Shown: one piece after another, positions 33,707-43,581 of the stretch
Layout: every line of letters starts with the position of its first letter
How positions within the stretch are numbered: position 1 is the first letter of the stretch
Notes under the pieces: generated by a model
Told to the model about the DNA's origin: nothing
Database searches by the model: none
Seen by the model: the letters and a program-made list of their open reading frames with translations, nothing else
From: PALSA-600 sp963842335
GTDB lineage: Bacteria; Actinomycetota; Thermoleophilia; Gaiellales; Gaiellaceae
Assembly (NCBI GenBank): GCA_963842335.1
Contig: CAWJGF010000015.1
Coordinates: forward strand, 144,322 to 208,321
Direction: 5' to 3'
Length of the DNA stretch: 64,000 bases
Translations under genes and position numbers: made by a program

Positions 33707-34749
33707 GGCGCTACCTCGGACCGGCCGGCCTCGCGCTCCTCGTTCTCGCCGTGCTCGTCACGCCACAGTTCTCCACGCACTACCGGACCTTCCAGTTCTC
33801 GTTCGTCGCGATCTATCTGATCGCCCTGCTCGGCCTCAACATCCTCACCGGGTTCACGGGGCAGATCTCCCTCGGTCACGGCGCCTTCATGGGAATCGGC
33901 GCGTACACGACGACGCTCCTCGTGGTCGACCACGGCTGGCGCGACCTTTGGACACTCCCCATGGCCGGCGTGATCGCCGGGCTCGCCGGGCTCGCCTTCG
34001 GTCTACCGGCCACGCGTTTCGCGGGGCCCTATCTCGCCCTGGCGACCTTCGCGATCCCGCTCGCGTTCATCGGGCTTCTGAAGCGCTTTCCGCACTTCAC
34101 CGGCGGTGGCCTCGGCAAGGCACTGCCGCCGCTGCATTCGGAGCTCGGGCTGAAAACCAATCCGTCGGTCTGGCTGTATTGGGTTGCGTGGATCGTCGCA
34201 TTCGCGATGCTCGCACTTGCCTACCTGATCGTGCGGGGGCGCCTCGGGAGGTCCCTCCGAGCCGTGCGCGACAGCGAGATCGCAGCCACGGCGAACGGCA
34301 TCTCGACCGCCCGGGTCAAGACGCTCTCGTTCGGCATCTCGGCGTTCTTCTGCGGCATCGCGGGCGGCTTGTTCGCGATGGGAGTGAACTACGTGAATCC
34401 CGACACGTTCCCGATCGACCTCTCGATCCTCCTCCTTGTGGGAGTCGTCCTCGGGGGCGCCGGCTCGATCGGCGGCATGGTCTTCGGCGCCCTGTTCGTC
34501 GAGTTCATCCGCATCACCTGGGGCCCCGCGATCCTCGACCTCGTGTCGGGCGTGCACCACATCAACACGCGCGCGCCGGGCTCCCCGCTCGTGGTCTACG
34601 GGGTCGTGCTCCTCCTCGTCCTCTACGTGGCCCCGTCAGGGATCGCCGGGCTCGTCGGGCGGTTCATCGCCGGCGTCTCGGCGGCCGTCGCACGGCTCGG
34701 CCCCCGAACACCGGCGGCGGATAGCGCCCAAGGCCCCAAAACCCCCTAA
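33703..34749 (+). CDS. livM: Branched-chain amino-acid type ABC permease, LivM-like
   Basis: A 348-aa permease starting at a GTG overlapping the livH stop. Family segments are LNILTGFTGQISLGHGAFMGIGAYT, here split by short variations, and AVRDSEIAATANGISTARVKTLSF. The C-terminus is a Pro/Ala-rich tail with no fused ATPase domain, which makes the absence of LivG more notable. Confidence 0.94.
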   Translation: MRRYLGPAGLALLVLAVLVTPQFSTHYRTFQFSFVAIYLIALLGLNILTGFTGQISLGHGAFMGIGAYTTTLLVVDHGWRDLWTLPMAGVIAGLAGLAFGLPATRFAGPYLALATFAIPLAFIGLLKRFPHFTGGGLGKALPPLHSELGLKTNPSVWLYWVAWIVAFAMLALAYLIVRGRLGRSLRAVRDSEIAATANGISTARVKTLSFGISAFFCGIAGGLFAMGVNYVNPDTFPIDLSILLLVGVVLGGAGSIGGMVFGALFVEFIRITWGPAILDLVSGVHHINTRAPGSPLVVYGVVLLLVLYVAPSGIAGLVGRFIAGVSAAVARLGPRTPAADSAQGPKTP

Positions 34750-34756
34750 CGGACGC

Positions 34757-34785
34757 TTCTGTTTGACGTCTTACCCTCGTATAGT
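34757..34785 (+). promoter_or_regulatory. Possible promoter of the binding-protein gene
   Basis: -10 TATAGT at 34780-34785 with TTCTGT 17 bp upstream; a TTGACG closer in is mis-spaced. It would give the binding protein extra transcription relative to the permeases, with a leader of about 35 nt carrying AAAGGAG. Confidence 0.45.
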
Positions 34786-34827
34786 CCCGCACAAGCCCCC
34801 CAGGTCACTCCCCAAAGGAGAAGGCGC

Positions 34828-36072
34828 ATGAAGAGAACGTTCCTGCTGATCGTCGCAGCGCTCGCTGCCTCGGCCGCAGTCGTCATGACGGCCGGCGCGA
34901 CGTCTTCGGCGACGCCGGGCGTTACGGCGAAGTCCATCCTGCTCGAGGGAACGTTCCCCTTGAGCGGTCCGGCGTCGGGATACGCCCCCATTCCCGCGGG
35001 CATGGGCGCGTACTTCTCGTACGTCAACGCACACGGCGGCGTCAACGGCCGCCAGATCAACTGGAAGTACTCCGACGACGGCTATAACCCCGCGACGACG
35101 GTCCAGCTCACGCACCAGTTCGTCGAGCAGGATCACGCGTTCGCGCTCGTTGGTGGCCTTGGCACGGAGCCGCAGACGGCGGTGCGCCAGTACCTGAACC
35201 AGAACAAGGTGCCGGAGCTCTTCGTCTCCACGGGCGCGACCACGTTCGACCGCGACTGGTCGACCTATCCGTGGACGATCGGCTGGCAGCCTGACTACGA
35301 GGCCGAGGGCGCGATCTACGGCAAGTACGTCGCGAAGAACCTCCCGGGCGCGAAGCTCGGTGTCCTGTACCAGAACGACGACTACGGCAACGACTACCTG
35401 CGCGGCCTGAAGGCGGGCCTCACGGGGCAGCACCAGCCGCAGATCATCGCGACGGCACCGTATGACCTCAGCAGCACGGCACCGGCAGCTCAGGTGGCGG
35501 CCCTGAAGGCATCCGGCGCCGACACGTTCGTGATCTTCGCGACGCCGACGCCGACGATCCAGGCGTACGTCATCGCGACCAAGCTCGGGTGGGCCCCGGC
35601 ACATGTGATCACGAACTCGGTCTCGGCGACGGACACGTTCCTCACCGTCGCAACGAAGAGCGGTTCCAACATCACGAACGGGACGCTCACCGTCAACTAC
35701 CTGCTGGACCCGGCGAACCCGATCTACAGCAAGGCACCGGGCATGAAGCTCTACCGGCAGATCATGGCGAAGTACGACCCGAAGGGGAACGCCAATGACG
35801 GACTGAACCTCTACGGCGTCGCCAAGGCGTGGACGACCGTGAAGGTGCTTCAGGCGGCCGGGAAGAACCTGACGCGCGCGGGCCTGATGAAGGCTGCACG
35901 CAACATGAACTTCTCCGCAGCAGCAAAGAACGCGAATCCGTTCGTCCTGCCCGGCGTGAAGGTCTTCACGAAGGGCGGGTACCAGTACCCGATCTCGCAG
36001 GTGACGTTGGTTCAGTACAAGAACAACGTCTTCCAGCCGGTCGGCAAGCTGATCAACGGCCGCGGCGCCTGA
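34828..36072 (+). CDS. Branched-chain amino-acid type ABC substrate-binding protein
   Basis: A 414-aa type I periplasmic binding protein (Peripla_BP_6). The signal peptide is at residues 1-27 (RTFLLIVAALAASAAVVMTAGA) with no lipobox. The mature protein shows GTFPLSGPASGYAPIPAGMGAYF, FVEQDHAFALVGGLGTEPQTAV and YQNDDYGNDYL. The ATG has AAAGGAG about 9 nt upstream. The ligand may be an amino acid, amide or aromatic acid; it cannot be fixed from sequence alone. Confidence 0.93.
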   Translation: MKRTFLLIVAALAASAAVVMTAGATSSATPGVTAKSILLEGTFPLSGPASGYAPIPAGMGAYFSYVNAHGGVNGRQINWKYSDDGYNPATTVQLTHQFVEQDHAFALVGGLGTEPQTAVRQYLNQNKVPELFVSTGATTFDRDWSTYPWTIGWQPDYEAEGAIYGKYVAKNLPGAKLGVLYQNDDYGNDYLRGLKAGLTGQHQPQIIATAPYDLSSTAPAAQVAALKASGADTFVIFATPTPTIQAYVIATKLGWAPAHVITNSVSATDTFLTVATKSGSNITNGTLTVNYLLDPANPIYSKAPGMKLYRQIMAKYDPKGNANDGLNLYGVAKAWTTVKVLQAAGKNLTRAGLMKAARNMNFSAAAKNANPFVLPGVKVFTKGGYQYPISQVTLVQYKNNVFQPVGKLINGRGA

Positions 36073-36096
36073 TTCCGCGACCAGACGCAGTGAGAG

Positions 36097-36127
36097 AAGG
36101 GCCGGCACGCGCCGGCCCTTTTCTTTG
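36097..36127 (+). terminator. Intrinsic terminator of the liv-type operon
   Basis: Eight-bp GC stem GGGCCGGC-acgc-GCCGGCCC followed by TTTTCTTT, located 25 nt after the binding-protein stop. A textbook rho-independent terminator. Confidence 0.92.
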
Positions 36128-36142
36128 CGGCAAGATGCGCCC

Positions 36143-37291
36143 ATGCCAGAAGCTGTGATCGTCTCAACTGCGCGCACGCCGATCGGCCGTGCCGCCAAGG
36201 GCTCGCTCGTGGATGCCCGTCCCGATGACTTGTGCGCATTCGCCATTCGCACGGCGCTCGCACAGGTGCCGGAGCTGTCGCATGAGGAACTGGTCGACGT
36301 GATCGTCGGCTGCGGCTTTCCCGAGGCCAAGCAGGGCATGAACCTGGGCCGCCGCGTCGCGCTGCTGGCCGGGCTGCCGGCGTCCGTTCCCGGCACGACC
36401 GTCAACCGCTTCTGCGCCTCGAGCCTTCAGTCGATCCGCATGGCATTCCATGCGATCCGCGCGGGCGAGGGCGAGGCGTTCGTCGCCGCGGGCGTCGAGT
36501 CGATCAGCCAGGTGAGCGGCTACCCGAAGTCGGAGGAAGAGATCCACCCGGCGCTCTTCGGCGACAACGCGCCGATCGCGAATGTCTACATCCCGATGGG
36601 CTTGACCGCCGAGAACGTCGCCGAGCGCTGGGACGTCTCGCGCGAGGACATGGATCGCTTCGCGCAGCAGTCGCAGGAGCGCGCCGTTGCGGCTCAGGAG
36701 TCAGGCTTCTTCGACCGCGAGGTGACGCCGTACGAGGGTGTCGCGCGCGATGACGGCCCGCGGCCGTCGTCGACGTACGAGAAGCTCGCGGCCCTCGAGC
36801 CTGCCTTCAAGCCGGGCGGGAAGGTGACGGCCGGGAATGCGTGCCCGCTGAACGACGGCGCGGCGGCGGTGATCGTCATGTCGGCCGACCGGGCGCGCGA
36901 GCTGGAGTTGAAGCCGCGGGCGCGGATCATCGCCTCGAGTGTGTCGGGCGTCGAGCCCGAGATCATGGGTGTTGGCCCGATCGAAGCCGTGCGCAAGGTG
37001 CTCGCGCAGGCGAACATGACGATCGACGACGTCGACGTGATGGAGTTGAACGAGGCGTTTGCCGCGCAGGTGCTCCCCGTCTGCCGTGAGGTCGGCGTCG
37101 ATCCTTGGAGCGACAAGCTGAATCCGCACGGTGGGGCGATCGCCCTCGGGCATCCGTACGGGATGACGGGCGCGCGGATCATGAACACGCTGCTGAACGA
37201 CCTCGAGACGATGGACCGGACGATCGGGCTCGAGACGATGTGCGTCGGCGGTGGCCAGGGCATGGCAATGCTCGTCGAGCGCCTGAACTGA
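36143..37291 (+). CDS. Acetyl-CoA acetyltransferase/3-ketoacyl-CoA thiolase
   Basis: A 382-aa thiolase. The acyl-enzyme Cys is in VNRFCASSLQSIRMA, with the His region GGAIALGHPYGMTGARI and the second Cys in METMCVGGGQGMAM-like sequence near the C-terminus; EAVIVSTARTPIG is the family N-terminus. It either cleaves 3-ketoacyl-CoA (beta-oxidation) or condenses acetyl-CoA. The ATG at 36143 is preferred over one six codons upstream by homology to thiolase N-termini. Confidence 0.95.
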   Translation: MPEAVIVSTARTPIGRAAKGSLVDARPDDLCAFAIRTALAQVPELSHEELVDVIVGCGFPEAKQGMNLGRRVALLAGLPASVPGTTVNRFCASSLQSIRMAFHAIRAGEGEAFVAAGVESISQVSGYPKSEEEIHPALFGDNAPIANVYIPMGLTAENVAERWDVSREDMDRFAQQSQERAVAAQESGFFDREVTPYEGVARDDGPRPSSTYEKLAALEPAFKPGGKVTAGNACPLNDGAAAVIVMSADRARELELKPRARIIASSVSGVEPEIMGVGPIEAVRKVLAQANMTIDDVDVMELNEAFAAQVLPVCREVGVDPWSDKLNPHGGAIALGHPYGMTGARIMNTLLNDLETMDRTIGLETMCVGGGQGMAMLVERLN

Positions 37292-37292
37292 T

Positions 37293-38132
37293 CTGGGCGG
37301 GCTCGCGCTCGTACTCGCGCTCGGCTCTGCCCTCGTCTGGGGCACGGCCGACTTCGCCGGCGGCTCGCTGACCAAGCGGCTGCCGGTTTTCGGCGTCACG
37401 ATCCTCTCCCAGGGTGCGGGCTTCGTCGCACTGCTCGTCGCGGTCGCCGTGCGCGGCGATGTGGGTGAACGGTCATTCCTCCTCGGCTGTCTCGCGGGAA
37501 TCGGCGGCGGCGCGGGGTTGGCGGCGTTCTATCGCGCGCTCGCGCTCGGGACGATGAGCGTCGTCTCGCCGCTCGTCGCGTGCGGGGCCGTCGTGCCGTT
37601 CGCGATCGCGATCGCCACCGGCGAGCGGCCGTCGGCGCTCGCTCTGTGTGGGGCAGTCGCCGCGTTGGCCGGCGCAGTGCTCGCGTCGGTCGAGGAACGC
37701 CGCGCCGAGTCGCCCGATCGCGCACGGGCCGTGGTCCTCGCACTCGCCGCGGCGGTTGCGCTTGGCCTCTTCGTCTACTTCCTCGGGCTCGGCAGTCGCG
37801 AGGGCGACCCGCTCTCGACCCTCCTCGGCGCCCGGGTCGGGTCGCTGTCATTCCTCGCCGTCGCCGCGCTGGCCCTCCGCGCGCCGCTCCACATCGCGCG
37901 CACGTCCGTCGCCGCAGTTGCCGCAGTCGGCCTCGCGGATGTGACGGCGAACGGGCTGTTCGCCTTCGCGAGCCGCCACGGCCTGCTCTCCCTCGTCGCA
38001 GTGCTCGGCTCGCTCTACCCGATCGTCACAGTGCTGCTCGCCCACATCGTCCTCGGCGAGCGCCTGACGCGCTCCCAGCAGATCGGCATCGCCGTCGCCC
38101 TCACAGGCGTGGCAGCCATCGCCGGCGGCTGA
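37293..38132 (+). CDS. DMT/EamA-family transporter
   Basis: A 279-aa ten-helix membrane protein of the drug/metabolite transporter superfamily, with the two EamA repeats (ALVWGTADFAGGSLTKRL and ANGLFAFASRHGLLSLVAVLGSLYP, then ERLTRSQQIGIAVALTGV). The coding signal extends upstream to 37293 where only CTG could serve as start, just after the thiolase stop; the first GTG (37449) would remove the first two helices. Either CTG is used or a base is wrong near the start. Confidence 0.82.
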   Translation: MGGLALVLALGSALVWGTADFAGGSLTKRLPVFGVTILSQGAGFVALLVAVAVRGDVGERSFLLGCLAGIGGGAGLAAFYRALALGTMSVVSPLVACGAVVPFAIAIATGERPSALALCGAVAALAGAVLASVEERRAESPDRARAVVLALAAAVALGLFVYFLGLGSREGDPLSTLLGARVGSLSFLAVAALALRAPLHIARTSVAAVAAVGLADVTANGLFAFASRHGLLSLVAVLGSLYPIVTVLLAHIVLGERLTRSQQIGIAVALTGVAAIAGG

Positions 38133-38377
38133 CCTGTGGATCGTTTGTGGCACTTCGGAAAACCTTGGTCAGACCACATCCGGGGCGCCGCGCGAGACCG
38201 ACCTGCTTTCTGACGCCGGTTGCGCCGGTGGGACTGGCTCGGGAAGCCGTGTCCGGTCGCCGACGGCGCTTACGTGGCAGCGACCGCTGGTCCGCGCCGA
38301 ACTGTGGACTACTTGTCACGCTTTCTTGACCATCGTTTGGCGAAGAGACGAGTCTCGGTGCGGCACGTCCCGAAGGG

Positions 38378-39049
38378 CTAGGCGCGCTCGTCGAGCCATT
38401 GCTTCAGCTCGGACCAGAGGTGCTCCATCGTCGTCGTGCGCGCCGGATGGAGCGGGTCGTACGGGATGTAGTTGACGGTGCGCACGATCCACCCCGGGTC
38501 GTCGTACTCGTCCGCCGCGCCGAGGTCGAGGACGTTGATGCACGCGGGCGCCTGCTCGAAGTTGCCGAAGTACGTGCGGCCACCGGCGAGTGCGTGGGAG
38601 ATGAGGATGCGATTGATGCCACCGTGAAAGACCGCAAGCGCCGTGTCCCACTCCTCGCCGATCAGGCGCTCGAACGCCGGCAGTACGCGATCGAGTGCCT
38701 CGCCGAGCGACTCGCCGCCGAGAAACCGCGCGCCTTCGTCGCGGACCTCGAGCGAGCCGACGAAGAGCTGCTCGAGCTCCTCACGCGGAACATCGTCCAG
38801 CCGCCCGCCCCGCCACTCGGCGAAGTCGGCCCACTGTTGAGGCTCGAACCCAGCCGCCACGACTCCTGCGGTCTCGACCGTGCGCGGCAACGAGCTCGTC
38901 ACGACGAGATCGAACGCCACGTCGGCGAGTGCATCCCGCGCGGCAGCAGCCTGCTCGAGTCCACGCTCGGTCAGGCGCACGACCTCCGGGTCGCGCTCGC
39001 CGACGTACGAAACCTCCGCATGCCGCATCAAGTAGAGCCGCCTCCTCAC
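38378..39049 (-). CDS. Histidine phosphatase family protein
   Basis: A 223-aa phosphoglycerate-mutase-like phosphatase. The RHG motif is present as YLMRHAEVSY, with the second catalytic His in LAVFHGGINRILISHAL. The GTG at 39049 includes the strand before RHA; GAGGAGG lies inside the first codons, so a later ATG is a less likely start. The substrate is unknown. It is divergent from the phosphotransferase gene, with a 19-bp spacer holding both promoters. Confidence 0.88.
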   Translation of the reverse strand: MRRRLYLMRHAEVSYVGERDPEVVRLTERGLEQAAAARDALADVAFDLVVTSSLPRTVETAGVVAAGFEPQQWADFAEWRGGRLDDVPREELEQLFVGSLEVRDEGARFLGGESLGEALDRVLPAFERLIGEEWDTALAVFHGGINRILISHALAGGRTYFGNFEQAPACINVLDLGAADEYDDPGWIVRTVNYIPYDPLHPARTTTMEHLWSELKQWLDERA

Positions 39050-39068
39050 CGCGCGTAGCATCGCAGCG

Positions 39069-40103
39069 ATGAGTGCGCTGTCGCCGCTGATCGTCCCCGA
39101 GCGCGTCGAGACCTTCCTCGACGCGCGCGGTCTCGGCTCGGGGCCGGTGACCGCGACGCGAATCGGCGACGGCGGCGGCTCGAACTTCACCTTCCTCATC
39201 GAGCGGCGCGGCGAAAGGTTCGTGCTGCGCCGCCCACCCCGGCCACCCCTCCCACCCTCTGCGCACGACATGGTGCGAGAGGCCCGCTTGCAAGAAGCGA
39301 TCCGCGCGGCAGGATTCGCCCGCCTCGCCGACATCGTCGCGGTCTGCGAGGACGAATCCGTGCTCGGCGTGCCGTTCTACGTGACCCGCTTCATCGAAGG
39401 TCACGTGATCACGGAGGAGCTTCCGACCGGGCTCGAGACCGAAGACCAGCGGCAGTCGCTTGGCCTCGACCTCGTCGATGCGCTCGTCGAGATCCACGCC
39501 GCCGACGTGAGCTCCCCGGGGCTGGCCGCATTCGCGCGGCCCGGGAGCTACCTCGAGCGCCAAGTGCGCCGCTTTGCACAGCTGTGGGAGATCAACCAGA
39601 CCCGCGAGATCCCGGCCGTAGACGAAGTCGGGCGCCATCTGACCGCGCACCTTCCGGAGCCTCTTCCGTCAACGGTCGTGCACGGGGACTACCGACTGGG
39701 AAACATGATGGTCTCGCGCGACGACCCGACAAGGATCATCGCGGTCCTCGACTGGGAAATGGGCGCGATCGGCGATCCGCGCGCGGACGTCGGCTACCTG
39801 CTCGCGACCTATAGCGAGCCGAACGGCCACGTGAGTGCGCTCGGCTCTTCGCCGGTCACCGCGACACCGGGGTTCCCTTCCCGGGCCGAGCTCGTCAGCC
39901 GCTACGCCACTGCGAGTGGACGAGAGATCGAGCCACTTGGCTGGTTCGAAGCGCTCGCGCTCTGGAAGGCCGCGGTCTTCTGCGAGGCGATCTATGGCCG
40001 CTACATCCGCGGCGAGCTCGGACAGGAGGACACCCGTGCCGCAATGTTCGAAACGGGTGTGCCGCTGCTCGCCGAGACCGCGCTCGCCGCGCTGAGCAAG
40101 TAA
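39069..40103 (+). CDS. Aminoglycoside-phosphotransferase-like kinase (ACAD10/FadE-associated type)
   Basis: A 344-aa APH-fold protein. The catalytic loop VVHGDYRLGNMM and metal-binding IAVLDWEMGAIGDP are intact, and the N-lobe has GGGSNFTFLIERRGERFVLRRPP. This subgroup is regularly found with acyl-CoA dehydrogenases and is fused to one in ACAD10, where it phosphorylates hydroxyacyl groups; that fits the lipid-catabolic neighbourhood. Antibiotic resistance is unlikely. TAGCAT lies 7 nt before the ATG. Confidence 0.88.
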   Translation: MSALSPLIVPERVETFLDARGLGSGPVTATRIGDGGGSNFTFLIERRGERFVLRRPPRPPLPPSAHDMVREARLQEAIRAAGFARLADIVAVCEDESVLGVPFYVTRFIEGHVITEELPTGLETEDQRQSLGLDLVDALVEIHAADVSSPGLAAFARPGSYLERQVRRFAQLWEINQTREIPAVDEVGRHLTAHLPEPLPSTVVHGDYRLGNMMVSRDDPTRIIAVLDWEMGAIGDPRADVGYLLATYSEPNGHVSALGSSPVTATPGFPSRAELVSRYATASGREIEPLGWFEALALWKAAVFCEAIYGRYIRGELGQEDTRAAMFETGVPLLAETALAALSK

Positions 40104-40114
40104 ATAAAGGCGAC

Positions 40115-41116
40115 TCAGCCGGCCGCCGCCGCGGCCACCGCGCGCAGCGTCGCCACGTCTCGCGTCGAGACGAGCAGCGTCGACACGCCGCTCTCGCGCC
40201 AGGCGGCCAGCCGGTCGCGCATCCGGTCGAGGGGGCCGACCAGCGCCACCTCGTCGATGAATGCATCCGGCATCTTGCCGGCGGCCTCTCGTTGCTTCCC
40301 GTCCAGGAAGAGCTCCTGGATCTCGCGCGCCTCCGCTTCATACCCGTACCGCGCAAAGAGATCGTTGTAGAAGTTCTTCCCACGGGCCCCCATGCCGCCG
40401 ATGTAGAACGAGTAGTACTCCTTGAGCGTGTTCCGCCCCGCCTCGAGGTCGTCGGTGAGCAACGCGGGCACCGCCGGCGCGATGTCGAATCCGTCGCGCC
40501 CGCGCTCCAACGGGAACACGTTGCGCGCCTGCTCGGGCGACCAGAAGATCGGGAGCCAGCCGTCGGCGATCTCGAATGCCTGCTCGACGGCTTTCGGAGC
40601 GATCGCGGCCAGATAGATCGGGATCTCGGTCCGCAGCGGGCGGGCCATCAACTTCAGCGGCTTCCCCAGGCCCGTGCCACCCTGGACCGGGATGTCGTAG
40701 TGCGCTCCGTGGTGCTCGAGCCGTTCGCGACGCACGATCGACCGCACGATCTCGACGTACTCGCGCGTCTTCCCGAGCGGCTTGCCCCACTCCTGCCCGT
40801 GCCACCCCTCGACCACCTGCGGCCCGGAAGTGCCGAGCCCCATCAGAAAACGGCCGCCGGAGAGAAGGTCGAGCGTGACCGCCGTCATCGCAGCGTTCGC
40901 GGGCGACCGGCCGGGGATCTGCATGATCGCCGTGCCGAGCTTGATGCGCTCGGTCTGCGCGCCGAGCCACGCGAGCGGCGTGATCGCGTCGACTCCCCAC
41001 GCCTCCGCCGCCCACGCCGAGTCGTACCCGAGCCGCTCGGCCTCGCGCGCGAGCTCGAGCAACGCCAGAGGGTTCGTGCCCGGGGGTGCATAGCCCATGT
41101 AGAAGCCAAGCCGCAC
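40115..41116 (-). CDS. LLM-class F420-dependent oxidoreductase
   Basis: A 333-aa luciferase-like flavin/F420 TIM-barrel enzyme. It begins LGFYMGYAPPGTNPLALLELAREAE and has GYDSAWAAEAWG, IQIPGRSPANAAMTAVTLD-type sequence and GRFLMGLGTSGPQVVEGWHG, typical of the F420-dependent LLM group in actinobacteria. The start GTG 41116 is fixed by TAGATT 7 nt upstream. The substrate is unknown. It converges on the phosphotransferase gene. Confidence 0.9.
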   Translation of the reverse strand: MRLGFYMGYAPPGTNPLALLELAREAERLGYDSAWAAEAWGVDAITPLAWLGAQTERIKLGTAIMQIPGRSPANAAMTAVTLDLLSGGRFLMGLGTSGPQVVEGWHGQEWGKPLGKTREYVEIVRSIVRRERLEHHGAHYDIPVQGGTGLGKPLKLMARPLRTEIPIYLAAIAPKAVEQAFEIADGWLPIFWSPEQARNVFPLERGRDGFDIAPAVPALLTDDLEAGRNTLKEYYSFYIGGMGARGKNFYNDLFARYGYEAEAREIQELFLDGKQREAAGKMPDAFIDEVALVGPLDRMRDRLAAWRESGVSTLLVSTRDVATLRAVAAAAAG

Positions 41117-41151
41117 GGCTTTGAATCTAACCCCTGTGCGATGCTTACGAC

Positions 41152-42356
41152 ATGACAGCCACCGCCTGGGCACCGCCAACCGAGCGGCTCGAGCAGGTTC
41201 GCGCGTTCATGAGCGACCGCGTGCTCCCGAACGAGGCCGCGATCGAGAGACAGGACGCAGAAGGCGAAGGAGCTCCTGCGTCGACTCCGCGACGAGGTGC
41301 GCGAGCTCGGCCTCTGGGCGCCGCACGTGCCACCCGAAGCTGGCGGCACCGGCACCGGCTTCCTCGACTACGCGTACCTGAACGAGCACATCGGCCGCTC
41401 GAGCTTCGGCCAGCTCGTCTTCGGCTGCCAGGCGCCCGACGCCGGCAACGCCGAGATCCTTCACAACTTCGGGACGAGCGAGCAGAAGGAGCGCTGGCTC
41501 CGTCCGCTCGTCGCGGGCGACATCCGTTCGTTCTTCTCGATGACCGAGCCGGATGTTCCCGGTTCGGACCCGACCACACTGCGCACGCGCGCGGTCCGTG
41601 ACGGCGACGACTGGGTGATCGACGGCCACAAGTGGTTCTCGTCGGGAGCGCAAGGCGCGGCCTTCGGAATCGTCATGGCGGTCAGCGACCCGGACGCGGC
41701 ACCGCACGCGCGCGCGACACAGATCATCGTCCCCGCCGACACCCCAGGCGTCGACATCGTCAAGCCGATCACCGTCATGGGTCACGAGGGCAAGGGCTGG
41801 TCGACACATTGCGAGGTGCGCTACACGAACGTGCGCGTGCCGATCAGCAACACGCTCGGCGAGCCGGGTGCCGGCTTCCTGATCGCGCAGAAGCGCCTCG
41901 GCCCCGGCCGCATCCATCACGTCATGCGCTGGCTCGGTCAGATGCAGCGCGCGTTCGAGCTGATGTGCGAGTACGCGCTGCAGCGCGCAGACGTCGACAG
42001 GGCCGCTGTCCGACAAGCAGACGGTGCAGAACTGGATCGCCGACAGCTACGCGGAGATCCAGGCGTGCCGGTTCATGACGCTCGACGCTGCGCACAAGAT
42101 CGACGGCGGCGACGAGGCGCGGGTCGAGGTCTCGGCGATCAAGTTCTTCGCGGCGGGCGTCCTGAACGACGTGATCGACCGGGCGGTACAGGTACACGGC
42201 GCCCGCGGCCTCACCGACGAGACTCCGCTCGCCAACATGCTCATGCAGGCTCGCGGTGGACGAATCTACGACGGGCCGGACGAGGTCCACCGACAGGTCG
42301 TCGCGAAGCGCATCCTGAAAGCGTTTCGGGACGGCGAGGGGTGGCAGTTCAGTTAG
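41152..42356 (+). pseudogene. Acyl-CoA dehydrogenase (two frameshifts)
   Basis: FAD-dependent acyl-CoA dehydrogenase of about 400 aa in three frames: 41152 to about 41270 (VRAFMSDRVLPNEAAIERQD), about 41271-41998 (PHVPPEAGGTGTGFLDYAYL to RIHHVMRWLGQMQRAFELM) and 42000-42356 (QTVQNWIADSYAEIQACRF to VAKRILKAF). Each junction is healed by removing one base (GG at about 41270; A at about 41999). Conservation is uninterrupted across the joins, favouring a sequence error or very recent damage. It resembles ACAD11-like enzymes. Confidence 0.85.
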
Positions 42357-42360
42357 TGAG

Positions 42361-42899
42361 TTGAACAGTCTCCGGGGTCAACTGCTGGTTTCCGCGCCGT
42401 CACTGCACGATCCGAACTTTCGGAAGACGGTCGTCCTCGTCGCGCATCACGACGAGGACGGCGCGATGGGCCTCGTCCTCAGCCGTCCCTCCGACGTCCC
42501 TGCCTCCGCTGCGATGCCGTCACTCACCGGCCTGCCCGGCGCCGGCGATCCGGTGTTCGTCGGCGGCCCGGTCCAACCCGAGGCATTCATGGTGCTCGCC
42601 GAGTTCGACGACGTCGACGCGGCCGCCGCGCCGATCTTCGACCGGGTCGGGTTCATGCCGGCCGACGCCGAACCGGACGAGCTCGCGATCAGCCGATGCG
42701 CCTCTTTGCCGGCTACGCAGGCTGGGGTGCGGGCCAACTCGAGGCCGAGTTGGACGAGCCTGCCTGGATCGTCGTCACCGCCGAGCCCGACGACGCCTTC
42801 GTCGACGATCCCGACGAGCTCTGGCGCACCGTCCTGCATCGCAAGGGCGGCCCGTTCGAGCTGATGGTCGACATGCCGTTCGACCCCGGCTTGAACTAG
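42361..42899 (+). CDS. yqgE: YqgE/UPF0301 family protein (frameshifted)
   Basis: About 179 aa. The N-terminal SLRGQLLVSAPSLHDPNFRKTVVLVAHHDEDGAMG and C-terminal RLFAGYAGWGAGQLEAEL are both diagnostic of YqgE. They lie in different frames; a single missing base near 42,693 (AISR/MRLFAGY junction) explains it. This is the only clear deletion among the nearby shifts. The TTG start is 4 bases after the dehydrogenase stop. The molecular role of the family is unsettled. Confidence 0.85.
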
Positions 42900-43581
42900 A
42901 GCGCGATCGGCGGCAGTCCGACCGTCGCGCCCGCGCTTCTCGGGCCCGGGACGTTCGGGAACCGGAACGGCGCGGGCTCGCGGCCCGGCTGGACGAACCA
43001 GCACTCCCCCGTCCCGGCGCTCGTGGCGGCGAGCCACATCGCCTCGGCAACATCGTCCGGGGCGCAGCAGCGGAAAGCCCGCCGCGGCGAAGGTCGCGCG
43101 CTGATCGTGCTGGTCGAGCATCGGCGTGTCGGCGATTCCCGGGCACACGGCGTTGATCTTGATCGGCTCGATCTGCGGCGCGATGCTGCGTACGAAGCCG
43201 ACGACAGCGTGCTTCGTCAGCGAGTAGATCGAATCGAGCGGCATGCCGACGAGACCGGCGAGCGAGGCCGTGGCGATGATCGTGCCGCCGTTCATCACGC
43301 GCGCGAGCCGGCGCACGCCGAAGACGACTCCGTCGACGTTCACGCTCGACGGCTCGCCGGTACTGCTCGTCGGTCAGCTTCGTGAGGTCGGTCTCGGCGG
43401 TGAGAACGCCGGCGTTCAGGCAGGCAAGGTCGACCGACTCGACGCGCTCCCACGCTGCCGGGTCGGTGACGTCGAAGCCGGTGACGAGATCGAGGGACTC
43501 GACCTCGTAGCCCTCGCGCTCCAGTTTCGCGCGCATCGCCCGGCCGAGCCCGCCCTCACCGCCGGTGACGAGCGCTCTCAC
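42896..43581 (-). pseudogene. Short-chain dehydrogenase/reductase (two frameshifts)
   Basis: SDR of about 228 aa: RALVTGGEGGLGRAM (dinucleotide site), VDLACLNAGV, then IIATASLAGLVGMPLDSIYSLTKHAV with the catalytic S-Y-K, and a C-terminal CWFVQPGREPAPFRFPNVPG in a third frame. Extra bases near 43,342 and 43,056 account for both shifts. The GTG start overlaps the upstream oxidoreductase by GTGA; the stop overlaps the convergent yqgE stop. Confidence 0.8.
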
